The notes below the pieces were generated by a model. The model worked only from the letters and a program-made list of their open reading frames with translations, was not told the DNA's origin and did not search any database. From NCBI GenBank assembly GCA_022818135.1, contig JAFMSR010000016.1, positions 8,175,149 to 8,239,148 on the forward strand: a stretch of 64,000 nucleotides of DNA, read 5' to 3'. Positions 32,401 through 44,798 of this stretch are shown here, piece after piece. Source of the stretch: Saxidomus purpurata (Eukaryota; Mollusca; Bivalvia; Venerida; Veneridae). A program made the position numbers and the translations under genes. Positions within the stretch are counted from its first letter, which is position 1. Each line of letters begins with the position of its first letter.

Positions 32401-35400
32401 TAAAATTTATCAGAGAATAAATAAGACTACTTACAGGTATTATCATTATTGTCGGTATTTTCTATTTTGTATTAATGTTATTCACATGAAGTGTGACCAG
32501 AAATGAACTTAATGAAATCATATAATCTAACACACATTTCAAAATTTACACTCATTTAGTATACAAAGTATACACTAATTTATTTTAGCTCGATTGTGAA
32601 GAAAGCTTGTAGCGTATCGTGTCACTCTCGATGTTCGGTCGTGACCCCAGTGGGGCTCGAAACCTCAACTTATCCGGGATAAGCGGCATTTGTGATCTGA
32701 TTACAATCCTTTATGACATGTGTCAATCTCAAACCTAGCTAATTTGCTGTTCTGCCTTATTTATATTCATCGGTTGCAAAAGCAGCTGAGTGTGTGGACA
32801 CATGGAATCGCGAAAGCTTCTTCATGTATCTTCGAACGTTAAGACGAATCTAATTTTATTACTTCTGCTCAGGTTGAGCTATTGTGATCGCCTGGTTTCT
32901 GTCTTCTGTATGTCTGTCGTCAGAATGTATGGCTTGATGAAATTTAGGTCGAGACCATCTCTGATCAAATACTAGGGCACCAGGTCAGATCATAAGAAAA
33001 CCGTGTGTATGCAGTAGAGGCTGTATTTTTCATTGGACTTTCGTGAAACTTTGTCAGAATGAGTGCCTTGATAAAATCTAGATCGAATTTGAAAATGAGT
33101 AATCTTGGACCAAAAACTAGGTCACCAAGTCAAATCATAGAATAAGCTTGTGTATGCAATAGAGGCTGCGTATTTCTTTGGATCTTCGTAAAACTTGTCT
33201 GAATGAGTGTCTTGATGAAATCTAGGTCGAGGTTGAATATGGGTCATATCAGGTCAAAAACTAGGTCACCGTGGCAAATAGAAGGAAAGTTTGTTAACAC
33301 TCGAGGGGCCACATTTGACCCCCAATCATCATGAAAATTGATCAGAATGATTGCCTCGATGATTTCTAGGATCACGATAGAGGCTACATTTTGCATTCAA
33401 TCATTATGAAAATGTATGAGCAATGTCTCTCAGTTGAGCGATATAGGGCTATTAATGGCCCTCTTGTTTTTAATTTCAGAATGCACCAGTAAAGACCGGC
33501 TGGGAAATATCACCAAATTTAGTAAGGTCAAACATTGGTGTTAATTTCAACCAGTGGAGAAAACCAAATAGCACGTGGGGCCTAGGAGAACGGGATTTAC
33601 GTAAACAAAGCTTTCACATTTTTCGAAGAATATGATACTCTATTAAATTGCAGTTGCCACTAAGTTAGCGATGCCGTTAGGGCTTGCATGCTGAACTTAG
33701 GTCGAGTTCGAATATGGGTCATGTCTAGTCAAAAACGAGGTCACTAGGTCAAAGCATAGGAAAACATTGTGTATGTGGCATTTTTCATTGGATCTACGTG
33801 TCCTTATTAATTCTAGGTCGAGTTCGAGTATAGGTAATCTCGGATCGTAAGACTAGGTCACCAGGTCAAATAAAGCTTGTGAGCACGAGATCAGAATATA
33901 TTTCTTGATTAGCAATGTCACTCATGTGAGCGATATAGGGCCATCATCGCCTTCTTGTTTTATAAAGCATCCAACTGTGAAATGAGATAATATCAGTAAT
34001 TAGATGTGAATCAATTAAGTTTCAGTCGATTTTGACTTGGCGTCAGACGATTGGGAACGTGCAACAACTGCTGTAGACTCAGTCCTGGAGATGCTGCTGC
34101 AAGAAATGAAGAAAGAGGCCAGGCTGTATTCTGGACTTTACATTGATAAATTTGTTAGACAAGGTAATTTGCTGATTTTACGTTCATATGAAAACAGTGA
34201 GTAGCCGATGACCTTTTGCACAGTTTCAGATTATCATAATTATTATATTTTAACAAGAAAAACCATTGATGCACAGCATCAAGTCGGCGCAGAAGATTCT
34301 GTGAAGTGTCCAGTACATGTTCTTTTCACACATGGAGAATATTTATATAACTGTGTAATAACTTAGTGCATTTAAATAGACCATCTGTGAGTGCAATTCG
34401 TACTCAACCGCCTGGATCATAAGTAGTTTGCTAAACTAACGGTCTAACTACTGAGCCAAAGAATCGATTGCCTGACGCGTCTGTTAGAGGATGTATCTAT
34501 ACAAACATAGATGTATTCAGGGATCCAATAGTTTCAATGCACTACGCTGGGAACCAAACTAGGAAAGTTTACTGCGTAGGAGCGCCTTTTTTGTTGCAAG
34601 GTCGAACCCACTTTATTAATTAACAAGAAAAACGGCGATACTACGTATTACAGCGGGCCAACAAACAAAACTGACATGTAAATGTTTTGGAAATTGGTGA
34701 TGGTTAATGTTGAGGCATGGCCCCTTAGGAATTCAAGGAGACCCATTCTAACTTGCGTTGTTTGACTAATGTATTCGTTTTATCGCCGCATTGAACTAAC
34801 AAGTTATGATTACCTTTAATAATTTGTTATTACAGATTGCCGGAATCACACTGTATTAAGATATTTGCCGCCACACCTTCTCTCGTTTTTTTAGTTATAT
34901 TTTGAGAAAAGAGCACATGCACCACTGTGTTCACATGAAGGAAACGCTTACTTTTGGCGCAAGTTAGTCTATAAACACCTATCTAGACATGCAAATAGAT
35001 CTATTATCAGTTATTTTTATTCAGTGAAACGACATAATAATGAAAAAAATCGTCAATAACAACTTGTCCCCAACTATTGCGATAACTTTGACAATGACGT
35101 CATCATCGCTCTATAGTTAAGAGTATACCAGAAAATCCAGAAATTTACCTTTGACCAAAGTACAACATGATTCTCATGCTTCCGCATCTGTAGCAAAAAG
35201 TTCTGTAAGTTTATACAAGCCATTCGATAAAATCATGCATGAGATGAAACAATACACATGTATATGTGTACCTATCTCTATTCGAAACCTTGTTATTATT
35301 AGGGTGGTGGCGGTGACATAAGTTTTTGTTTTTAGTTGGAAGGATGAAATTATTACGCTAGACATGTTTGTGGACGACGCGGTCGCTTAAGTCATTACTT

Positions 35401-38400
35401 TTGTAAAGTTCTATTTAATTATATAGAGCTATATCTTTTCAATCAATAATTTTCTCAGGCCAGATTCGAAACCTTGTTATGGTTAGGGTGGTGGCGGTGA
35501 CATAAGTTTTGGTTTTTATTTGAAAGGATGAAATTCTTACTCCAAACTTGTTTGCGGACGTTGCGGTCGCTTAAGTCCCGCAAAACATATAAACGGAAAA
35601 GTATTTGTAACTTCTTTAACGTTCTGTTTGATTATTATATATATCTTTTCAATCAATATTTTCTCAGACCTGATTATTTCTAGAACAGATCTCTTCTTCA
35701 ATAGGAAATTTTAATTTTGTTTGCTCACTTTGCGCACCGGTACTCGAAAACGAAAATACAAATGTAGTTTAAAAACAACGCTCGGTCATTCGGTACTAAC
35801 AACCAGTGATCAACATACAATAAGCAAATACAATTAAGGAATACCCCGAGTATTAATATTACAATATCCCATTATCAACAGTTGACCATATAACATTGAC
35901 AATATAACACAGTTGAGCAGTCACATGACTGTAGTAACCCTGTAGTAGTCATTTCACCTCTTCATTAGCTTTGTGGAAGAGAGACAGGTGCAGATACAAG
36001 GGAATCCGTCTCTAGAATGGGACATGTTCTGTATTTTGCACTATCCCCTGAAAGCTAAATTAACTAAAACTCTTGGGGTGTTGGACATATGGACATCAAG
36101 ATGGCATGCAGAACACATATTTCAACCCCATCAGCTCAAGGTCATACTTAAGGTAATTCATTTCCAGTGTCTGCTTAATATCTTTAAACCCCTTAAAGGA
36201 TTTTAATGAAACTTGATATGAATTACCAAGACCATGCACCTCAAGGTCACACTTAAGGGTCAAAGGTCATAGGACTATATTTCTCAAACCTCTTGAATGA
36301 TTTTCTTGAAGGCTAGGTCGAAATGTTGCCTCGATCAAGGTCAAGGTCACATTTTGGGGGTCAAAACTTATTAGACTTCACTTCCTTGACCCTTTGTAAG
36401 ATTCACATTTAACTTAGGTCACATCTTCAGAGTGTTAATGTGACACGTAACACATATGTTCGAACTGTGCCAGCTTAAGATCAAGGTCACAATTAAGGGT
36501 AAAAGGTCATGAGACTATATTTAGTGATAGCTTGTTATAAGAATTTTAAGCCTGTTCCAACATATTTTGGTCATTTTAACCGTTCACCCAACCATTGTTT
36601 CTGGGAAGAACCAGTACTAGACTCCTATTCTCCGTAAGAAACTGCCAACTTTCTCTCATAACTAGACATGGCTTGAAGCAGAGCTCAAACCCATAACCAT
36701 CAATCTATGCATGAGAGGTTGCAGTGATTTCAAGTCATCAACTCTAACCACTTGACCACGGAAGCGGACTTAGTGATAGCTCCACATGGATTTTGTTCCT
36801 GTTATATGAACCCATTACTGCTTACATTTGTCCTACCTACAAACAGTATTTGTTTTGAAATGAATAGAGAATTAGGTTCTGGCTTGATTCTCATTGATGA
36901 AAAATCTAGAGACATTGTGCTATACTTTAACAAAATAACAAGCTACTGTGCTAGAGAACTAGAGAAAGGTTTATGTGCTTTAACTACCTCTTCTGTTGTT
37001 TAAGGTCATCGCTCTACCAGTACTTTCAGTGCTTTGATTCTTGTAAGTAAATGACATAGTCTTGTGCATTTTCTAACAGGAAGCTCGAGAGAAGGGTTGA
37101 AGGTATCGGAGGCAGACGAATTTGATGCCCTGTTGCTGTTCCGGATTGAAGGCGTAGATTTCAAGGTAGCTAATTTAGTATTAGAACTGCAGAATGTTAT
37201 GTAGACATGTATGGTAAAAGTCTGCAAGCAACTGCGGAAGACTTATCATACAATTCAGAAGAGGGCTACGTTCAGGCAATTAAGGTAAGGGGCGAGATTA
37301 AGATTCATTTGCATCGGTCATGAAGCCTTTACAAGTAAAGTAAAGCGGACGAGTTTAGGTGGATATCTGTATGAGCGTCAATTTGGTAGGTAGTAGGTAG
37401 TTGGTAGTTGGATATTCGAATAACCAACTACCTACTAGTTGGTAGTTGGTTATTCGTAATTCCAAACTATATAACAGCTGGTAGTTGGTAACTCAATACA
37501 CTATCACCAGAATGAAATGTTCAAACACACCATACCCTTTCCTTAACACAAAATAAAGCAGGGGACCTAGTTAGTTATTCGTGTGAATCTCCAACTACCA
37601 ACCAGAAGGTAGTTGGTAATTCGAACTTTGCATGTATTCCTCTAAAAAAAGAAAGTATTTTTCCGGAACAAATGTAACTGATATATAACAAGATAGGTGT
37701 GTTCTACAACATGGTAACATCCCCTTCTCCCTACGTCCACCAGGAGACTCAGTTGGTTATTCACGTGAATCCCCAACTACCAACCAGAAGGTAGTTGGTA
37801 ATTCGAACTTTGCATGTATTCCTCTCAAAATGGAAAGTATTTTTCCGGAATAAATGTAACTCATAAATAACAAGATAGATGAGTTCTACAGCATGGCAAC
37901 ACCCCCTTCTCCCTATGTGCACTAGGGGACTCAGTTGGTTATTCGCGTGTATTCCCAACTACCAACCAGAAGGTAGTTGGTAATTCATACTTTGCATGTA
38001 TTCCTGTCAAATTAGAAAGTATTTTTCAGGAAGAAATGTACAATGTAACTGATATATAACAAGATAAATGTGTTCTACAACATGGCAACACCCCCTTCTC
38101 CCTACGTGCTCCAGGAGACTCAGTTGGTTGTTCGCGTGAATCCCCAACTACCAACCAGAAGGTAGTTGGTAATTCGAACTTTGCATGTATTCCTCTCAAA
38201 ATAGAAAGTATTTTTCCAGAATAAATGTAACTGATATATAACAAGATACATGTGTTCATGTGTTGTTGGGGATTCACGCGAATAACCAACTGAGTCCCCT
38301 GGTGGATGTAAGGAGAACGGGATGTTAGTAGTAGTAGGTAGTTGGTTATTCGAATATTCAACTACCAACTACCTACTACCTACCAAATTGACACTCATGA

Positions 38401-40357
38401 TATATCTGTCTGTAACTTACATCAGTGTAGTGACGTGTTATTGAACAAGGTCTGCTTAGTGTAGTTCTGTGTTGAAAGACTTGTTGTTGTCTGCTTCTCT
38501 GTGATGTATGTATCTCCTTGCCGTTAGTTCATCTATCCAGTGTTTCTGTTATTTCTAACCTTTACGAAATTCTTTAAATATTTATTTGAGTACTGATGAG
38601 GAGTAGTTACATTTTATTGACATTGGAAAGGTCACTTCTTAAAACCAACGGTACCAATTACATGTATGTATCATTTACACTGTTTAGGTAAACCACCTCG
38701 AAGATAACGAACACTGGACGTTACCAGAGTTTGGCAATCTTGTGGCTGACGGTTTCACACAAAGCACTTTCGAACGGAATTACCAAAGACTATACAAAGA
38801 CGATGTGTTTTTATTCAACGGTGGGATGAACAGGGTCGTTTTAAACTCAAGAAACCTTCAAGAAAAAGTGTTCAGGTCTATCATCATGAAGGCGGCTAAC
38901 AGTGTCGAGAAAAGAGTCAATACACCTCAATCTCGTGCCCAGTTCGGATTTTCTATACGAAAGTTTAGGATCAATCCGCCATCCATAAATATTGAAATAA
39001 AACTAGTAGAGAAACACGGATATTATGATTACAGCAGCCACTTACATAATTGCGTTTGGAATCAAAGTGTGGTGTTGGAGGGCGCAGTAGTAGAAACTAC
39101 AATCGACGTTGATATAGTACCAGGTAACCTAAGAGGACGAAACACGTTTCATTTCGGCCCCTCGAATGTGCTTCATGTTTATACATTTACGTCTATACGG
39201 GTATTTGATGATATGCCGGTGAATAAGTAAACTATAAACGATAAAAATGAAACAACACTACATGTGTTTCACAGATAAAGAAAAAAACATTCTTTGTCTA
39301 AGAGTCCTTTGCAATTATCCTCGGATACCAGAGGTTGTGTAATGGATTTCGGTGCATAACTTGTATAGATACATCGAAAAGTCTCGTTTTTAGACGACTG
39401 CGATATTAGCTGGAACTTGCATACTTAGAAGTTCGCAGATGGTCATGGTTAGAAACTTTAGCAAGAAACCTACACACATTTGAACTTTATAGTTTAAAAC
39501 GTGATTAAAGTTCTGTCAAAGAGGTAGGTTTCTCTCTGTAATTGATTTGTGATGATTTTTAATAGCACAAAAATCAGCGTCAAGAAAGCCATTATAGTGA
39601 AATAAAATTAAATTTTATTTGTTGCATTTTAGGTTTGGAAATAGCCATGGACACAGTTCCTGATCCGACAGATTGGAACGAGACAATGAAATGCCCTAGA
39701 TACGCCGTTTTCAAGTGGTTTACGGACAATCAGCCAGCAGCTGCCCGCTATGATAGCCAACCTGATATACTGTGGCGCATTTGTAGCTCAGGGTACGAGA
39801 AGCACGTGCTGGATGTGTCACGTGGTTCAGAAGAGGAGTGTTACATCATCACTGCTTTGCGAATCATGAAGCGAGAATTTCGGACACTGAAAGCGCAGAC
39901 ATTTCCACCACATCAGATATGTAAAGTTCTGCGATCTTACCATCTGAAACAGATTGCATTTTACTGTATTCTCTACCTTGTTGTGATCAACAAAATGAAA
40001 CATATCAACATCATTAACAATATGAAATTATCCGGTGTTAAAGAAGCACTCGCATATTTTCTAGATTTTCTAGAAGTTTGTCTAGAGGAACGAAGGCTGC
40101 CACATTTCTTTCACGCCAATGATTTACTCGTTTATATGTTCCCAGATTACAAAGTCGGAGAGCGAAGCTTACGATACGACCTATTTACGGACAAGTCTAA
40201 AGCTGCCTTAAGTCAAGCAGAAATATCTTTCAGAACACTTAAGTTTGAGATAAAAAGTCAGTATTGTAGGAACGTGTACACTTCCGGAGAATTTTCCAGG
40301 GCATTTAGAGAATTCGTGAAAGCAGGAAAGTACTATACGGACAGAGGACACTGGTGA
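26460..40357 (+). CDS. cGLR gene C: membrane-anchored cGAS-like (Mab-21) nucleotidyltransferase, 552 aa
   Basis: Seven exons on plus: 26460-26502, 32206-32315, 33480-33600, 34026-34163, 37080-37165, 38688-39123 and 39633-40357 (1659 nt, phases compatible). Membrane helix at about residues 23-44 (EVIIAVVAVIITVVFILCCC). Catalytic GSSREGLKVSEADEFD (Gly138; Glu151, Asp153) and Asp308 in IDVDIVPG. The Mab-21 C-terminal domain is in exon 7, ending KYYTDRGHW. Exon 3 is 15 nt shorter than in A, B and D, an in-frame loss before the donor. Intron 1 is 5.7 kb because of a LINE and nested transposon; intron 5 holds a TIR element missing from gene D. Function inferred as for gene A. Nothing in the frame is broken. 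Confidence 0.85.
27470..28047 (-). repeat. Direct duplication in the LINE 3' region
   Basis: Two diverged copies of about 275-300 bp (27470-27770 and 27773-28047), both starting CTTATTTTCATATGGCCTTC and ending before AGTAAATTTA. Confidence 0.75.
28082..30970 (-). pseudogene. LINE reverse transcriptase, 5' truncated and interrupted
   Basis: Two open pieces, 30216-30970 and 28082-28543, read in the same frame order and were one ORF before the insertion at 28548-30211. Visible motifs: FLDLRKAFDLVDHEILL (motif A with catalytic Asp), [20 protein letters not shown] (motif B), LYADDSTLY (YADD catalytic box), then the thumb and a C-terminal region (LPIFDYCCTIWG, VWNGIPYDIR). This is the jockey/CR1-like LINE layout. 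The missing N-terminus and the insertion make it inactive. It is in the antisense orientation within the host gene's intron. Confidence 0.9.
28548..30211. mobile_element. 1664-bp non-autonomous DNA transposon nested in the LINE
   Basis: Terminal inverted repeats of about 40 bp (TTGTTGAACCGTATATG...; one mismatch) and the target duplication CGCG at 28544-28547 and 30212-30215. Removing it rejoins the LINE frame. Subterminal clusters of a roughly 30-bp unit (ATTCGACCGAATATATCAC, with CACGTG or CGCGTG cores) occur at 28570-28640 and 29998-30170. Internally there is a CCGTCC/GAGCTCGAC-rich dispersed repeat near 29210-29330. No transposase. Confidence 0.85.
30977..32205. other. Intron 1 of gene C, distal part
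   Basis: AT-rich intron sequence with a (CT)n microsatellite near 31823-31840. No exon or element I can define, apart from the acceptor TTTTTCAG at 32198-32205. Confidence 0.5.
32870..33479 (+). repeat. Dispersed bivalve-type tandem repeat ending in GGGCC hairpin (intron 2, gene C)
   Basis: About four degenerate units of roughly 110-150 bp containing GTCTTGATGAAATCTAGGTC and ACTAGGTCACCAGGTCA-like blocks. It ends at 33428-33470 in GAGCGATATAGGGCTATTAATGGCCCTCTTG, immediately before the exon 3 acceptor. The same arrangement precedes exon 3 of gene D. Confidence 0.75.
33690..33962 (+). repeat. Second copy of the same dispersed repeat (intron 3, gene C)
   Basis: Shorter copy with two AGGTCA direct repeats (33738-33751 and 33855-33868) and the terminal GATATAGGGCCATCATCGCC segment. 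The paralogous copy lies in intron 3 of D (46740-47015). Confidence 0.75.
35276..35670 (+). repeat. Direct duplication in intron 4 of gene C
   Basis: Two diverged copies of about 190 bp (35276-35460 and 35463-35670) sharing TTCGAAACCTTGTTAT, GGGTGGTGGCGGTGACATAA and GCGGTCGCTTAAGTC. Confidence 0.8.
36195..36560 (+). repeat. AAGGTCA-rich dispersed repeat in intron 4 of gene C
   Basis: Three or so degenerate units with CTCAAGGTCACACTTAAGGG and GGTCAAAGGTCAT blocks. This is a common molluscan repeat type; no coding capacity. Confidence 0.6.
36597..36768 (-). repeat. tRNA-derived SINE, second copy (intron 4, gene C)
   Basis: Same family and orientation as 6070-6235. On minus it begins CCGTGGTCAAGTGGTTAGAG, an A-box-like start; the B-box is degenerate (GGGTTTGAGCTC). 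Confidence 0.55.
37371..38398. mobile_element. 1.03-kb TIR element with internal 185-bp tandem repeats (intron 5, gene C)
   Basis: Terminal inverted repeats of about 60 bp (ATGAGCGTCAATTTGGTAGG / CCTACCAAATTGACACTCAT). Flanks are GATATCTGT on the left and GATATATCTGT on the right. The empty site is preserved in gene D (GGATATCTGG near 48166). Inside are four units of about 180-190 bp, each containing AAGGTAGTTGGTAATTCGAA (37597, 37788, 37969 and 38159 approx.) and the inverted partner AGTTGGTTATTCGCGTG. Non-coding. The 9-bp-class duplication would fit a Mutator-like origin, but this is unproven. Confidence 0.85.
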
Positions 40358-42970
40358 AACAATAGGAAAAGAAGAACGTTTCGTGTTTTAGCTCACCTGA
40401 CCTACTGGTCCATGGTGAGCTTTTAGGCCTGTCGTCTGCTGTCTGTCGACCGTAAGTCCGTCGTCCATAATTCTTTCAATGACTTCATGGTATATCATCA
40501 GACTTGGCAAGAAGCTTTCTGTAAGCTCGAATGATGCAGGGTTGCTGTACGATATGGAGGCCCGAGCTTAAAATGGAAACATCTTTGAACATCTTCTAAT
40601 CAAAACCACAAAACTCAGAGCTTAGATATTTTGTAAACAGCATTCCCTCGTGGTCCACTATCATTAGTATGTTCAAGTCATGCCCATGAGGTCAAAATGT
40701 ATATAGGTTAATATTCTTGTCTTAAACCGCAAGCTTAGATGTTTGACTTGTAGCATTGTCAAGTTGGTCAAGTTTCTTCAAATTATACCTCTGTGGTCTA
40801 AATTGGCCCCGTCCTAGGGGTTACATACATGTATATGTAAATATTAGAAACTACCCTTGACAAAAAGACAGAGATCTAAATAATTTGTGTGTAGTAAAGC
40901 CTAGTGGTCCTGAACAAGTTTAATCAAATTGACCACGCCCTGTATGTTTTATGTTTTACATAGACTATTATCAGAAAAACTATTTTAGATAAAATGTTTG
41001 AAAGACTTGACCACATTTTTCAAAATTATTTCACAAATCTGGGGTCAAGGTCACTGTTTTAAAATTACAATCGCTGTTACAAAAAAAAACATACAAAAAA
41101 AGTTTATGGTCAAACACTTTGATCGACATATTTTGAAACTGGCTTGCGGTAGGTACATAACAATGTTTGAGTTCATATCTGGATGTTTAAATTTATGGTG
41201 TGTTTGACTTTGTGACCTTGGCGTGAAGGGTAACGGTACTCCGGTGGGCGATATAGGGCCATTGCAGTTCTCTTGTCTTAAAAATAAACCTGCTGAGAAG
41301 TCTATTGTGATAGTGCATACAACTAAATTCTGACAACTGCAAAAGGGTCATTATCAGGCTGAGAGCATTAGAAGAACATATACAAGTAGGTGAGTGATTT
41401 GTCGAAGACATCGGGCCGCTTCTGCAGCCCGCTATATTTATAACGGCATGTAAGTGAAGTAGTGAATAGTTCTTTGCACACGTTTAGAAAGTATTCAGTT
41501 TTTATTGTTTACTGAATTTGCTTAGTCTTGATGCCAGGCATCAACATTTGACTTGTCTGATGTGTTACATGTTCTTTTTAATCCAGAAATTTAAGTGTTG
41601 GTATCATCAGTTATAGTCATTGCTTTTTAAAAATATAAAGTTTCTTTAGGTAAAAGCTGTAATATGCGGAACATTTTTTCTCATGTTACAAAAAAGTAGG
41701 AAGCTGTCTCTCGAAAGGAGAAAAAAATGAATTGAATTGGGAATCAAGTTAACACACTGCCCTAAAGCCCGCTGTGATACTTTAGTATCACAGTTGTCTT
41801 GTTAATTCTCGTTCTAGGAAAAAATCCAAGTCCCATTACCTCTTTGAATACTAGTACTCTTTTATAGAATAATGAATCATGTTACATATTGAGTCTAGTA
41901 CTCTAAACATTGTCGACGACGTATACCTTTCTTTCATAGTTTTGACGTTTTTTTACGAAAAGGCTTAGTCAGTCTCTTTACAATATAATGCGCGTTCTTT
42001 ATAGCTACATGCATTTTCAATTTAAAAGCAACATTATTAATGTTATGACAAGTAAATCCAGAAATGAACTCTTTAAATTTAAGCCAAGGTTTATGTATTT
42101 TGCATATATTTAGTAATCACCTTACTCGTAGTATTTGAAAAACATGTGAATAGTATTCAGCTAGATAGATATGTGATATATTTGCCATTTTCAGTTAATT
42201 CCTATCATAAATGCTTGCTAACTTCGTGCGATAGAGGATGATTTTGTGGTGGTTATTGTTGAATAAGCTTAATTTCATTGTAATTTAGAATTTGTGTGTT
42301 ATAAACCTACTTATAAATGTGATATTTGTTACCAACTTCATAATGTGTATCAATTTATTATTGATTTATTTGAAATACATATCTTTTTACATACATGACT
42401 TTCTATGGCATGTCAACAATATCAAGGCCCTAATACGAGAAAAGCACTTTTCTCTTTTTCTCTTCCTTTGTTTTTGGTGTGCATTTCATTGCCTATTACA
42501 TATTTTAAAACATGTGTGTATCGTTATAATCTGCATATCACTGCGTAATGTCATATGTCTTTCATACATCATGGTGTTGTCATGCATTGCTTATACACTT
42601 TTTCTAAATAAAATCTATGTTAAATAACACTCAATTTTGGCGATATGTTTTTTTGTGTTATATAAGAGCTTCAATGTAATACGGAAAAAGAAAATCAACG
42701 CACTAATAGTTTAAAAATCATTATCGGCATAATTCGGGCGTATTTGGTTATGTATTTTTAGAGTTTTATCGTTGGTGCCGGATAATCCATATGACCAACG
42801 CCCTTATAAAATAGTTATTTTAGGTTTTGAAGAATAGTGCAAGATACACAAGGCGTCCCGTTCTGGACAGAGACACCCTCTGGTTCTTTAACATGACCGC
42901 AGTACAGAACCGATACATCGGACCTCGGTTTTAGGTCTCATCCGAAAGACAAGTATGTTCGTGGAAGAGC

Positions 42971-43030
42971 AGGGGGTCAAACCTGCGATCACTGGATTTT
43001 AGTCCAGCGCGTTAACCATAAGACTACCGG
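42971..43030 (-). repeat. tRNA-like sequence 1 (SINE or tRNA pseudogene)
   Basis: On minus: CCGGTAGTCTTATGGTTAAC (A-box region), an anticodon-like stem CTGGA/TCCAG, and B-box GGTTTGACCCC. The loop would give AAA as anticodon, and the acceptor stem does not close, so it is probably tRNA-derived and not a working tRNA. Confidence 0.45.
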
Positions 43031-43951
43031 ATATACCGGGTCTTGTGACTAACGATAGACCAATCGCAATGCATAAAGTGTATGAGTAATTATATTAGTA
43101 CAGTGTACAAACTGTCATACGAGAAAACGCGGCACTATATATATAATAAAACTTAAAATATTTTGTGACGTTAAAGAAAACTCAATCATTAAAGAAAAGT
43201 CCTACTTGTAAGTTTTCATTTTCAACGAGCACATCGTGTAGTAAAAAGAAAGTCTGGATTTTAAACAGTAATTAAATTTAACGCTACAAAAACGTCACTA
43301 TTGTACTGACGTGTTAACGTCGATTAACGTCATATAAAAGACGTACAAGTCATAGCAACATAAGAGATGCGCGATATTCAGTACAACATATGTTTTATAA
43401 CGGCAAACAGTGACAAAATAGCATGGAAACAAGAGTCCAGTGGTACATTGTACAAACCAAATCTACTTTACAATTCATTGGAGTGAGTATTTTATTTATC
43501 AAACTTTGAAATTCATTTTCATTTAAATTTGTATGTAGCATTTTTCGAGATATTGAATTACTGTAGGCCAATACTCTAGAGAGTGCCATTCTGTAAGAAT
43601 CACGATATGCCCCCTGTTACATTTATGTGAAGCCGGTTTCCATTTCAAAATCCTAGCCGCTTACTAGCAACAACCTCTGTGAATCCTTGGCCTATAAGTC
43701 ATGGTACACCGGCATTACCTGACTTTCCTCATTGCGGGCGATTTTTACCGGGTCATGTGACTGACCATAGACCAATCATAATGCATAAAGAATGTGCGTT
43801 ATACAACAAATATATTGCAAAACAAGTCCTTATATTTTAGATTAATAGCTCTGGAGACACATTCCAGATGGAATCAACCTCGAATAGCGAGAGGCAGTTT
43901 GGAATTATTTGTGTATTGCCTCACAGCCTAAGTGCACTACCGGCATGGCTA

Positions 43952-44017
43952 TGGTAGGATCGAACCTGGAACTCTTCTATGCTGAAGCGAACGCGCTACC
44001 ACTGAGCCACGGTGGCT
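43952..44017 (-). repeat. tRNA-like sequence 2 (SINE or tRNA pseudogene)
   Basis: On minus: AGCCACCGTGGCTCAGTGGT (A-box), then GGTTCGATCC (B-box). The T-arm and acceptor stem pair poorly. Duplicate at 54281-54347. Confidence 0.45.
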
Positions 44018-44269
44018 CCATGAATGATTAATCATATAAGTACAAACTTTCAAAGGACAAAACGCGACTCTAAACTTAAAATGTTTCGTGACTCTTAAGA
44101 AAACTTAATCCTTAAAGAAAAGTCCTGCTTGTAAGTTTTCATTTTCAAAGAGAACATTGTGTAGTAAAAAGATCAAACAAGTAAGTGTGGACTTTAAACA
44201 ATAATCATTGATAATTAATTTGAACGCCGACAAAAACGTCACTATTGTACGGACTTGTTAACGACGTTT

Positions 44270-44769
44270 NNNNNNNNNNNNNNNNNNNNNNNNNNNNNNN
44301 NNNNNNNNNNNNNNNNNNNNNNNNNNNNNNNNNNNNNNNNNNNNNNNNNNNNNNNNNNNNNNNNNNNNNNNNNNNNNNNNNNNNNNNNNNNNNNNNNNNN
44401 NNNNNNNNNNNNNNNNNNNNNNNNNNNNNNNNNNNNNNNNNNNNNNNNNNNNNNNNNNNNNNNNNNNNNNNNNNNNNNNNNNNNNNNNNNNNNNNNNNNN
44501 NNNNNNNNNNNNNNNNNNNNNNNNNNNNNNNNNNNNNNNNNNNNNNNNNNNNNNNNNNNNNNNNNNNNNNNNNNNNNNNNNNNNNNNNNNNNNNNNNNNN
44601 NNNNNNNNNNNNNNNNNNNNNNNNNNNNNNNNNNNNNNNNNNNNNNNNNNNNNNNNNNNNNNNNNNNNNNNNNNNNNNNNNNNNNNNNNNNNNNNNNNNN
44701 NNNNNNNNNNNNNNNNNNNNNNNNNNNNNNNNNNNNNNNNNNNNNNNNNNNNNNNNNNNNNNNNNNNNN
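44270..44769. other. Assembly gap (500 N)
   Basis: Exactly 500 N, the usual placeholder for a gap of unknown size. It begins at GTTAACGACGTTT, which in the duplicated copy is the left arm of a strong hairpin (54570-54669). Exon 1 of gene D probably lies in it. Confidence 0.95.
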
Positions 44770-44798
44770 ATATTGAAAAAAGTGTGTTCTTTTTTTAG

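Larger units (their letters stand above)
40378..44269. repeat. 3' flank of gene C, first copy of a segmental duplication
   Basis: Highly similar to 49866-54596 after gene D, colinear through several landmarks: the CTCACCTG...CCATGGTGAGC repeat, CGGTGGGCGATATAGGGCC, ATGCCAGGCATCAACATTTG and two tRNA-like segments. The duplicated block also includes exons 6-7 (from about 38640 and 48370). No gene of its own is supported; the roughly 110-aa open frames near 42292 and 52226 are AT-rich and not conserved at their ends. Confidence 0.8.

Noticed and set aside
37371..38398. CRISPR-like array of spaced repeats
   Set aside because: The units are about 185 bp, include their spacers, and lie within terminal inverted repeats in a eukaryotic intron; not CRISPR.
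42292..42627. 111-codon hydrophobic frame, with a counterpart at 52226-52606
   Set aside because: AT-rich sequence inside a duplicated non-coding flank; the two copies differ at start and end without sign of coding constraint, and no known domain is visible.
42971..43030. Functional tRNA gene
   Set aside because: A and B boxes are present, but acceptor and T stems do not close and the copy is duplicated with a dispersed repeat; better called tRNA-derived.
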